Assembly (NCBI RefSeq): GCF_000500935.1
Contig: NC_022998.1
Location: forward strand, 806,001-870,000
Direction of reading: 5' to 3'
DNA: 64,000 nucleotides
Source: Spiroplasma apis B31
GTDB taxonomy: Bacteria; Bacillota_I; Bacilli_A; Mycoplasmatales; Mycoplasmataceae
Below, piece by piece: positions 53,012-64,000 of the stretch. Below the pieces are notes generated by a model. The model did not search any database. It saw only the letters and a list, made by a program, of their open reading frames with translations, and was not told where the DNA came from. Numbering within the stretch: the first letter of the stretch is position 1; each line of letters opens with the position of its first letter. A program made the translations under genes and the position numbers.

Positions 53012-53880
53012 TATACTGCAACAGCTCCTTTAATTGGTGGATGGCTTTCATATCCTTCTAAAGTGATATCTTCATAAGTAACATCAAAAATTGTTTTATT
53101 CTTGAAGTTAATTTTTAATTTTGGTAATGTTTTGGGTTCTCTAGATAATTGTAAATTAATCTGCTCCAAGTGGTTAGAGTATATATGAGCATCTCCGATT
53201 GTATGAATAAAGTATCTAGGTTTATAATTACATTCTAATGCAACTAATGTTAACAACAAAGAATAACTAGCTATGTTAAAAGGAACACCTAGAAAAATGT
53301 CTCCACTTCTTTGATATAGTTGTAAGTCTAAATAACCATCACTTGATACAAAAAATTGAAATAAAGAATGACATGGTGGCAAAGCCATAAAAGGTACTTC
53401 AGAAGGATTTCAAGCACTTATAATGTGTCTTCTAGAATAAGGGTTATTCTTTAGGTCATTTATCAAATTAGTAAATTGGTCAACTCCTTCAAAGTTTCTT
53501 CATTGTTTTCCATATACTGGACCTAAATCTCCGTGTTTTTTTGCAAACTCATCGCTATTTTTTATTTTTTCCACGAATTCGTTCAAAGTTTCCCCTTTGT
53601 AATCAGAAGATTTTTTATAAATTTCGAATGGTCATTCGTTTCAAATCCCTACCCCGTTATCGACTAAGTATTTTATATTGGTATCTCCTTTTATAAATCA
53701 AAGAATTTCATGTACTATTCCTTTAAAAAACACTTTTTTAGTTGTTAAAAGAGGGAAGCCTTCCCTAAGATCATATCTTGTTTGTGTACCGAACAATGAA
53801 ATGGTTCCAGTACTAGTACGGTCCATTCTTGTTTCGCCTTTTTCTAAGATAGTTTTTACTAATTCTAGATATTGTTTCAT
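53011..53880 (-). CDS. thyA: Thymidylate synthase
   Basis: A 289-residue enzyme methylating dUMP with methylene-THF. The nucleophile Cys lies in [13 protein letters not shown] near 173, RRHIISAWNP near 150 binds the phosphate, and NIASYSLL near 203 and HIYSNH near 233 complete the site. Length corresponds to the form with the small-domain insertion. Start 53880 is preceded by GTGAGGTG. A GTG codon six bases upstream is less likely. Confidence 0.96.
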
Positions 53881-53913
53881 AAACACCTCACTGTAAATAA
53901 TTATATATTGATA

Positions 53914-54234
53914 TTATGGTTTTATTGCAATTGCCACAGCATAGTTTCTTTCATGTGATATAGATATTTGAATGTCTTCTAATTCATCATTTTTTACTAT
54001 TGGCTTGTTATTTAAATAACTTACATTGATGTTATGTGGTGCTATGTTTATATCAATTGCTTTAAAGATAGCTTCTTTAACGGCTCATCGACCCGCTAAA
54101 AATTGTAGTTTACGTTGATGGTCTTCAATTGCATTTAACAACTCGATTTCTTCGGTGTGAAGTATTCTTTTTATGAGACGTTCTTCTATAGAAACACGAT
54201 TTATTTCTATAATATCTATACCAACTTTAATCAT
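53914..54234 (-). CDS. acpS: Holo-[acyl-carrier-protein] synthase
   Basis: A 106-residue phosphopantetheinyl transferase activating acyl carrier protein. VGIDIIEI at the N terminus holds the metal Asp, and FLAGRWAVKEAIFKA near 45-60 the second acidic ligand, with ISISHERNYAVAIA near 90. Length is usual for the trimeric AcpS. It overlaps the end of the CvpA-like gene by eight bases and ends 34 bases before thyA. Confidence 0.93.
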
Positions 54235-55762
54235 TCTCACCCAAATCTGCATACGCAAAGTATTTATTTATTCAAAATCCATTATAATTTTTTTTAGCAA
54301 TATCAGGATTTTCAGATCCTCCTAAAACCAACAATGCATTTGGATTTAAATTACCTCAGTTTTCAATTTCACCTAATTTTTGTGTCAATAAACCACCAGT
54401 CGGTACAAACTCCATACCTTTTATAAAGAAGTTGGAAGAATATAATGAAGCTAAGAATGGGAAAGTTTCCATGTTTTTTGTTGTTGTCTGATTTACGTAG
54501 TAAATGTTTCTCATAAAACTATATGTCTTAACAGGGTTTCTTAAAACTTTTGAAAGTGCTCGTCTTTCACTGTCATCAGTTGCATTGTCTATATTGTCTA
54601 TATTGTTAGCGATTTTTATAAAAGGATTAGTTTCATTTTGTGATGCGTCTGATTTTTGCTTGCTTCAATCATAAAAATCTTTTAATACTTCTGGTGTTAC
54701 TCATTGAAGTTTTGTTTCTATATTTTTTTCTGCTTTAAAATCTTCTAAACTATTAATGAGTTCATAACTATTAACAGTTGTTTTTGCTGTGTTGGTAACA
54801 AATGCTTGAATTCCCATAAGTAGTAATTCACTTGTAATTCTAAATACACTTTTACTGTCTTCTGGCATAAGATTTATACAAGCTGAAATTGGAGCAGTTA
54901 AAGGATTGTCACTAGTGTATCCATTTACCATCAGTTCCTCAAATTCTTTAAAAACTGGTTTCAAAGTCGAGGTATCCATAGATTCCATCTTTTGATTAGC
55001 AATAGTTGTTAAAGGTTTAATCATATATTTTTGAATACATTGATTAGTATAAACTATAGATGAAAAATTCAAATAAGGAATCTCAGTTGAGATTTTTCTA
55101 CTAATTGCATATCTATTAAATGAATTACCGTCTTTTGTCCAATCCGCTTGTTCTTTTTCGCTCATTTCATTAAAATTCAATCTTCCAAGAGTTTGTGTTT
55201 CAGTTGCTATGAATGGATTCGATAAAAGTGTTGTAAATATTAAAGAAAATGTCATTCCTATTGCAAACCCATTAACAGCCCCTAACATTGTGTCTGCTGA
55301 GCCAATTATTTTTAAACGTCTAATTCTTTTTTTAACAGCTATAAATAAGAATAGACCAATAAGATTGACTAAAATAAATGTCAATATTGTTAAAATTAAA
55401 TAAAGAACACAAGCAACACAAACAGTAAAAAACTCATAGCCTAGGCCTTGAGAATCAAAATTAAGATCACTAGTAATACCCATGGTTTTGAATAAATTCA
55501 ATAAAACGTCTTTTATACTATCAGACATTGATTCAAATGCAGAAGCCAAACCTTTTGAGGCTAAAAAATTCACAACTGTTTTATTGATTGAATTAGTTAT
55601 TATTGTTGGAATAAACATCATTAAAACAATTGCAACAAGTTCAACAAGCAAGATATAAAAAGAAACGAAAAACCCTCGTTTTGCACCGAAAGCTGTAGTT
55701 GATATAATTATTGCTAACGCTAAGATATCAAAAAGTCATCATGGCCCAATATTAAATATCAT
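54227..55762 (-). CDS. CvpA-like membrane protein with long extracytosolic domain
   Basis: A 511-residue protein. The first 190 residues have four or five hydrophobic segments in a CvpA-like layout (DILALAIIISTTAFGAKRGFF near the start, LIGLFLFIAVKKRI near 130, GSADTMLGAVNGFAIG near 150). The remaining 320 residues are polar and probably outside, with no known domain. CvpA is linked to colicin V production and envelope stress in other bacteria. Here the function is unknown. First gene of a six-gene operon. AAAGGAG precedes the ATG. Confidence 0.78.
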
Positions 55763-55791
55763 CAAGAAGCGCTCCTTTATTTACTAAAAAG

Positions 55792-55797
55792 ATTATA
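55792..55797 (-). promoter_or_regulatory. Extended -10 promoter of the CvpA-acpS-thyA operon
   Basis: TATAAT preceded by TGG (TTGGTATAAT) lies about 30 bases before the ATG at 55762. There is no good -35, as expected for an extended -10. Confidence 0.7.
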
Positions 55798-55836
55798 CCA
55801 ACTTTTATTTATGAAATAGAACATAAAAAGCAATAG

Positions 55837-55842
55837 TATAAT
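55837..55842 (+). promoter_or_regulatory. -10 box for rnhC
   Basis: TATAAT lies 29 bases before the GTG start, on the opposite strand to the CvpA-operon promoter 40 bases away. Confidence 0.6.
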
Positions 55843-55870
55843 ATTAAGGTAGATTTTAAGGAGTACAATT

Positions 55871-56776
55871 GTGAATAACAAATCTTGAAAAAATGTTAGC
55901 CTAACAATCATCAATAGTATCACTAAAGAATATGACAATTACATTGAACAAAGTAAAAATCCTTATATAAAATACCTTATTAGACTTTCTAATAATGATG
56001 TTATAAGTATATATACAAATAATACTTTATTGATACAGTCTTCAAATTGACAAAAGTATGCTGTTAAATTCAATTTACCTTACAATAACACATTAAACAG
56101 TCAAAAAAAAGAACAATCAATGATTGAAAGTTTCAATGATATTAGTGTTATTGGTTGTGATGAAGTAGGAGTTGGTGACTTTTTTGGTCCACTTGTTGTT
56201 TGTTGTGCATTAGTTCCTAAGGACTTTGCCAAGTCAGAGCCTACCGTTTTCTCTAAAATAAAAGACTCTAAGAAGTTAACTGATAACGATATTTACCGAA
56301 TTTATCCATTATTACTTGAAAATATAAAACACTCATTTTATACAATGGATAATCAGGAATATAATGATCTTTACGATAAATACCAAAATACACATAAATT
56401 AAAAGCAATAGCACACAACAAATGTTTAAATCAATTTTTAGAAGACGATGAAATCAACTATGACAAAATAATAATGGACCAATTTGTTAACAAAGAAAAG
56501 TATTTTTCTTATCTCGAGGACCAAAATACTAAGATTATAAAAAATATTGAATTTTACACTAAAGCAGAAGATAAAGTCATTGCTGTTGCTTGTGCCAGTA
56601 TAATTGCTAGATATCATTTTTTGACCACAATTGAAACCCTAAGTAAGAAATATAACATTAACCTACCTTTGGGGGCTGGTAATAGTGTCAAGACATTAGT
56701 GAACAATTATAAAACCAGCTTGCCAAATGATGTAAAAAATTTTATTAAGTTACATTTCAATGACAAAATAAAATAA
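55871..56776 (+). CDS. rnhC: Ribonuclease HIII
   Basis: A 301-residue RNase H of the HIII type, removing RNA from RNA-DNA hybrids. The N-terminal 85 residues are a TBP-like substrate-binding domain. The catalytic domain has GCDEVGVGDFFGPLVV (DE near 95), KDSKKL near 135 and later Asp residues in IIMDQF and AEDKVIAVACAS. Start is GTG at 55871, supported by AAGGAG eight bases before. Two TGA codons in the N-terminal domain are Trp, so under the standard code only the part from 56120 appears. Confidence 0.93.
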
Positions 56777-56790
56777 ATGTCTCATAAAAA

Positions 56791-56826
56791 CAAATAAATC
56801 CATACTTCAAAGTATGGATTTATTTG
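56791..56826. terminator. Bidirectional terminator between rnhC and the dCMP deaminase gene
   Basis: Arms of about 16 bases (core AAATCCATACTT and AAGTATGGATTT) lie between converging genes, with T-rich flanks on both strands. Confidence 0.88.
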
Positions 56827-56843
56827 TATTAATTTTTATTTTA

Positions 56844-57317
56844 TTATTTTAACTCTAATACTACAGCTTCTTTATACTCCAATATTACATTTGCATCATT
56901 TAACATTCTTTTTGATACTAAATTTTCAGTTGTATTGCAATATTTGTCAGATGAATATATGATTTTTTTGATTCCTGACTGAATTATACTTTTAGAACAT
57001 TCATTACATGGAAATAAAGAGGTATACAATGTGCATCCATCAACACTTCTTTGTGAAGAAAGGATCGCGTTTAATTCTGCGTGAACTATGTATGGATATT
57101 TAGTATTTTCTCAGTCACCATTACGATCTCAAGGATAATTATCATCATCTAGTCCCCTAGGTAGTCCATTGTAACCAGTTGAAATGATAATATTTAAATT
57201 ATTGACAATTACACAACCTACTTGTGTTTCTGGATCTTTGCTTCGCATAGCATTTAACTGAACCATTGCCAAAAAATATGTATCTCAGTCGATATAGTTC
57301 TTTCTTTTACTTATCAT
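56844..57317 (-). CDS. dCMP deaminase (ComEB-like)
   Basis: A 157-residue zinc deaminase giving dUMP from dCMP for ThyA. The zinc motif is HAELNA near 78-83, with the second part PCNEC near 107-111. An extra zinc-type set at the N terminus is lacking, as in short forms. GGAGG precedes the ATG. It shows family-typical TGYNGLPRG near 48. It lies 13 bases after the rhomboid-like gene and supplies the thymidylate branch together with cdd, thyA and folA of this window. Confidence 0.92.
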
Positions 57318-57330
57318 TATGACCTCCTAC

Positions 57331-58650
57331 TTAAAAACGTACTAAGTTTCCGTTTGCATTGAAATACAGTCTTCATTTATTTAGTCCTAAAAAGCGATTA
57401 GCTTGCTCAACACTAAAAGTATTGTATTGTATATAAGCTCCCATAGCATTAATTGAATCACGGTCTTCTGCTAAAGAAGAATATGGTAAAAATAGGAAAA
57501 TAATTGGAATGATTACGAATCCAGCAATCATTACAACTGGCATAACAAAGTATCTATCAAGATTCTTATAATTATAAGTCATCAACATAGTTAAAGCTCC
57601 AGAAATACCTGATGCAGTAACTATTAATATTATTTCGTTTGTTGTTTTAAAAAATAATGAATATGCAATCATTATAAGAAGTGGCATAATAATTCTATTT
57701 TTAGAGAAAATAATAACGGTGTCGTTTTTCTTATCTCAAGTTGTAACACCTAAAGCTGCAATTGTTGAGGCTGTGAAACCTAATACACCATTAAATTGAC
57801 CAAAAGGTATCATGACTGATACAAATAATCCAGCAAGAACATAGGTTATTAATGTAATTGATGCGAATTTCAGTGTTCCCAGAACACCTTCTGTGTATTT
57901 AGATAGTTTCAAGGTTAAAGAACCAATAATAAATACTTCTATTATGGCTTTCAACAATCCACCATTATTAGCTGTAAAACCATATGTGAATATTCTTCAA
58001 TATTGTTGTCCAATAACTGTTAAAGATCTATTTGTAGCACCAAAGAAAAGTGAGGCAACTGCATCAGATTTTAAAGGAGTATTTGGATTTCTCATATTTA
58101 ACATAGTTCACATTATATAAGTAACAATTGGTAAAATTATAAACATTGCACCCAACAAAATTGACAACGCACTATTAGTTGTCATTCTTGCAGCTAGATT
58201 TTTTAACTTAATATTACTAGATTCTGAAGGATTTTTTAATGAGGCTAACAATTCTTCTTCATCGATTTCTGGAGAATCTTCGTTTTTTTCAATAACAAGA
58301 CTATTTATTCTAGGGAAATGATTACTTAATTTAGTTTTAATAGTTTCTAAAGAGTCAACATCTATTAAAGTTCCATCAACAAGCGATATCTCTAAATTTG
58401 AAGTTAAGGCAATGATCAAAGTATTTAATTTTTCTCTTTTAGCAGACTTAACTGTATTTTTTATTTCTTCTAAATTCTTGTCTGATGTTACAGGATTACC
58501 AATAGTAACACATACAATTTGAAACTTATTTTTAGGATTAACTAAATAAGAAATATTTTCATTACTGTATTTAGGTAAAGCTTTATATTTTTCAACTTTA
58601 ATTAAAAAGTGTACCAAGTTTAGTTTTAATTCACTAAGATTTGCGTTCAT
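57331..58650 (-). CDS. Rhomboid-like membrane protein, catalytic motif not intact
   Basis: A 439-residue protein. The N-terminal 165 residues are a cytosolic alpha/beta domain. The membrane part (about 170-415) has seven hydrophobic segments. YWRIFTYGFTANNGG near 210 copies the WR motif of rhomboids, and the segment with GVLGFTASTIAAL near 280 holds the place of the catalytic GxSG but reads GFTAS. The His of the last segment is not evident. It may be an inactive rhomboid or a diverged GluP-like protease. Between rluD and the deaminase gene. Confidence 0.75.
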
Positions 58651-58659
58651 ATTTTACAC

Positions 58660-59574
58660 CTATTCTTCTAACTCTTTAAGTTTATCATTAAATTCTTTTG
58701 GTAAATCACTATTTAGACTGATATTTTTTTTTGATATTGGATGCTCAAAGCTTAAGTTGTGAGAATGCAAGTATTGTCCAAACTCCATTTTTTCATCTTC
58801 TTTATAAGCATAAAGCGGGTCTCCTAAAACAGGGTGTTTTATGTAATTCATATGCACCCTGATTTGATGGGTTCTCCCAGTTTCGATAACACACTTTAAT
58901 AATGTATGTTTTTTGAAACGTTTCATAACAGTGAAATGTGTTCGAGCATTTTTTGAATTTAAATCAGTTACAGTCATTTTTTTACGATCATGTTTTTGTC
59001 TCCCGATAGGAGCATCAATAAGTCCTGTATTTGGTTCAACAACTCCGTGTACAAGTGCCAAATACTCTTTATGGATTTTATTTTTTGCTAACATTTCTGT
59101 TAATGCTCTATGTGTTTTGTCATTTTTAGCAACAATCATCAAACCTGTTGTCATTTTATCAAGACGATGGACAATTCCAGGTCTTAAAACTCCCCCAATA
59201 GAAGATAGTTTTTCAAGCTTATATAGTAGACCATTAACTAATGTACCATCAGGATTTCCAGCCGCAGGATGTACAACCAAATTATTTGGTTTATCAACTA
59301 CAATTAAATCATCATCCTCATAAACTATTTTGAAATCAATTTTTTGTGGTTTAGCATCTAATTCTGTTGGTGCTTTTAATTCGACATATATCTCATCATT
59401 TTCTAGTAGATTATATTTTGGAGTTACTTCATTATCATTAACCTTGATGTAACCTTCATCTATTAGTTTTTGAATATAACTTCGCGAAAAATTATAACTA
59501 TCTTTAAGTCTATCTGTTAAGAACTTGTCTAATCTACCTTCATTATTTGTTAACACCAATCTTATTGATTTCAT
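58660..59574 (-). CDS. rluD: Ribosomal large subunit pseudouridine synthase, RluD family
   Basis: A 304-residue enzyme. The S4 RNA-binding domain (16-62) precedes the catalytic domain with the active Asp in GIVHRLDKMTTG near 140. ETGRTHQIRVH near 227 and HPVLGDPLY near 243 complete the family set. It makes pseudouridines in 23S rRNA. lspA lies immediately upstream (stop one base from its ATG), the usual lspA-rluD (yloP/ylyB) pair. Confidence 0.95.
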   Translation of the reverse strand: MKSIRLVLTNNEGRLDKFLTDRLKDSYNFSRSYIQKLIDEGYIKVNDNEVTPKYNLLENDEIYVELKAPTELDAKPQKIDFKIVYEDDDLIVVDKPNNLVVHPAAGNPDGTLVNGLLYKLEKLSSIGGVLRPGIVHRLDKMTTGLMIVAKNDKTHRALTEMLAKNKIHKEYLALVHGVVEPNTGLIDAPIGRQKHDRKKMTVTDLNSKNARTHFTVMKRFKKHTLLKCVIETGRTHQIRVHMNYIKHPVLGDPLYAYKEDEKMEFGQYLHSHNLSFEHPISKKNISLNSDLPKEFNDKLKELEE

Positions 59575-59575
59575 T

Positions 59576-60319
59576 TTAACTCTCCTTGTTTATTTCTTTA
59601 CTTCTAATTTTTCAATTTGTTTTTATTACTTTTTTATCTTTTAGATAAGTTTTTCATAATTCATATCTATTTTTTATGGTTTGTTTCTTTATAGAATGAA
59701 GATAGGATTTTTCTAACTTGTGAAGCTTATCTTTAGTTTCAAGATAAAAATCATATTTTTGTTGATTTTTTTTGTAAAAGATTTCTTTCACTTGTTGAAT
59801 TGAAAAAATAATTAACGAAAGAATCAACATTCCGATTGAAATATTAACAAATAAATCAGCAAGATTAAATATGTATGTGTCAGATCCTAATAATTGGAAA
59901 TCTCATTTTAAAAAATCAACTACTCCACCACTAATACCTCTAACATTTGGAGCTCAAGCCCTACCCATTAGATTGGCAAAACTTCCAGCTAACATAACAT
60001 TTATTGATTGTGTCCAAAATTTATTGTTAACAAATACAAAAATACCTATTAATATTATAGTTACTAATGCTGCTAATGCAATCGCTAGGGTTGGATTGTC
60101 AGAATTCATTCCCAAAGCTGCTCCCGGGTTAATGATATACTCCATTTTTATAAATCCAGGTATCAATTTACCTTCTTGACCATAACTAAAATTCTTTACT
60201 ATCAAAGCTTTTGTTATTCAATCAAAAAATATTAGACTTAAAAATAATGGTAGACATCAAAGAAGTTTATATCTAGCGTTATAATCATATGTTTTAAGAA
60301 TTAATTTCAAGTTTTTCAT
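59576..60319 (-). CDS. lspA: Lipoprotein signal peptidase with C-terminal extension
   Basis: A 247-residue signal peptidase II that cuts lipoprotein precursors before the lipidated Cys, so it processes the six lipoproteins of this window. Four membrane segments lie near 20-36, 82-103, 108-126 and 155-175. The catalytic Asps are in RAWAPNVRGISGGVVDF and FNLADLF near 155, with NPGAALG near 65. About 70 further residues, strongly basic and coiled-coil-like, follow the last segment. That exceeds the usual length of about 160. Start 60319 has only a weak AAGGTGG site. Confidence 0.93.
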
Positions 60320-60330
60320 AAAATACCACC

Positions 60331-63039
<2,709 letters not shown>

Positions 63040-63057
63040 AATAAATCCTTTCATATA

Positions 63058-63300
63058 AAAAAAAACGCCCTTATAAAGGAGCGTTTGATCGCGGTACCAT
63101 CCTTAGTTATGTAAAAAAAATTTACATATCTTTTTTTCTATAACGCGAAAACCGAGGAGTTCTACAAAGTTGAAACTTCTTCTTCTCCTAATAACCAAGT
63201 GATGAATATATAGTCCATTTATTAGTTCACACCAAACACTAACTCTCTGAATAACTTTTTATATATCCTTGTCTTGTTCTTTAAATATATTTTCGTACGA
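63058..63300 (-). promoter_or_regulatory. T-box leader of ileS
   Basis: On the minus strand the T-box word AAGGATGGTACCGCG lies at 63091-63105. Stem I elements CAGAGAG and TTTGGTGTGAAC come first, then a candidate specifier ATC (63201-63203) in TTCATCAC, an Ile codon. The terminator (arms AACGCTCCTT and AAGGGCGTT, 63064-63085) has a following T run. Uncharged tRNA-Ile should favour the antiterminator. It overlaps the stop codon region of the upstream gene. Confidence 0.92.
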
Positions 63301-64000
63301 TTGCACGATTTTTCTTGAGTTAATTATATCATCATTTAATGAAAAAACATTTAACCCTATGATGTTTTTCTTAGCTTCATTTGTTAAGTCTCTTTTAAGA
63401 GCTTCGAAAGCAGATTTGAAGACATTTTCATTGAAATATCCAATTCCACTAAGTGCACTTGTGATAGAAATGTCAATAGGTAAATCGTTTATGTAGTAAA
63501 GATTATTTTTAATACTTCAGTTTTCATCTAATAAAGACCTTAGATAAGCGTAGTAGAATTCCATAGTTTGCATTTCAATACTTGCTTCTATAATTGTGCC
63601 CTTGCGTACTTTAACTTTACTTTTATCATTTATTCCGAATTCAACATCATCTAAATATTCTAACTTATATCTTGACATAACATTAAAAGTAGTTGGTGAT
63701 ATTATATCAATATAACCTTTTAATGACTCAATTAAGTCTATGTATGAAAAACTTCCTGCAACGAACTTGTCTTTTCGTAAATGATCAAAGTTTATTGATG
63801 CGGATACAAAAAAGTCTTTGTTTTCTAATCAATTTTCAAGTTTTATTTCGCGAATTGCTTGTGAGAGTGTCGACTTACTTTCAAAACTCCTCAAAGTTTC
63901 ACCAACAATTGAAATATCAATTCCGTCCAAATTCATTTCTCTTATCAATTCTTTAAGAGATTTTTTTATATCTTTTTTTTGGTCTCACTTGAATAAAATT
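63259..64000 (-). CDS. Conserved-looking protein of unknown function, 5' end outside window
   Basis: The last 247 residues are visible. It is soluble, acidic and mixed alpha/beta, without signal or membrane segment. The middle reads KVRKGTIIEASIEMQTMEFYYAYL, split by no stop when TGA is Trp, and DDIINSRKIVQSYENIF near the end is helical. I recognise no family. A TATAAT (63323-63328) that may start the ileS T-box RNA lies inside its coding end. The plus-strand open frames over this stretch are shadows. Confidence 0.72.
63323..63328 (-). promoter_or_regulatory. Possible -10 box of the ileS T-box transcript
   Basis: TATAAT on the minus strand, about 60 bases before the first stem I element, embedded in the upstream gene. 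No good -35 was found. Readthrough from that gene is the alternative. Confidence 0.4.

Noticed and set aside
53881-53886. GTG start for thyA at 53886
   Set aside because: It lies within the GTGAGGTG ribosome binding region of the ATG at 53880.
63269-63956. Plus-strand open frames near the right edge as genes
   Set aside because: They lie opposite a better, continuous minus-strand frame and have no ribosome binding sites.

Overview
The window comes from an AT-rich mollicute, most likely a Spiroplasma or close relative. Nearly every long gene contains in-frame TGA codons at positions where its family has tryptophan, so the bases were read with genetic code 4. Other supports are the tRNA cluster Thr(AGU)-Tyr-Gln-Lys-Leu, many Cys-anchored lipoproteins with the mollicute signal peptide, a cytosine methyltransferase resembling M.SssI, MEP-pathway isoprenoid genes and the absence of any cell-wall gene. 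The species is inferred, not proven.

Layout. 1-6069 (minus): a methyltransferase and defence block with a class I SAM methyltransferase, a PLD-helicase-DUF3427 protein, an M.SssI-like 5mC methyltransferase and a DUF4145/DUF262 protein cut by the window edge. 6162-8799: mtnN, a nadD-yqeK fusion and a HAD phosphatase, coupled by 1-base overlaps. 9278-12445: a large lipoprotein and a membrane protein. 12557-13426 (plus): ispH. 13504-28774 (minus): the conserved Firmicutes string ybeY-dgkA-cdd-[insert]-era-recO-glyS-dnaG-rpoD-trmK-nif3. Its insert is four unknown genes (21532-24942), and a peptidase-C39 ABC exporter with a small membrane protein sits just upstream. 28837-39264 (minus): rpmG, pepP, uppS, cdsA, dxr, rseP, polC, rimP.

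39502-49991: an accessory surface-protein region with six lipoproteins on both strands. Three share a domain marked by a Ser-Asp-Lys-Gly motif, one has a coding 18-bp tandem repeat, and one has a CxxC thioredoxin-like motif. Decayed sequences, orphan hairpins and the tRNA cluster lie between them. 50302-55762 (minus): a CvpA-like membrane protein, acpS, thyA, folA, plsC and a pyrimidine nucleoside phosphorylase. 55871-56776 (plus): rnhC. 56844-64000 (minus): an unknown partial gene, a T-box leader, ileS, lspA, rluD, a rhomboid-like membrane protein and dCMP deaminase.

The genes mostly serve replication, translation, lipid and isoprenoid precursor supply, thymidylate and folate metabolism, and lipoprotein processing (LspA acts on the lipoproteins encoded here). 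The most notable signal is a promoter driving the 5mC methyltransferase and the DUF262 gene. Its 17-base spacer between -35 and -10 is almost a pure poly-A tract, as expected of a slippage-driven expression switch.
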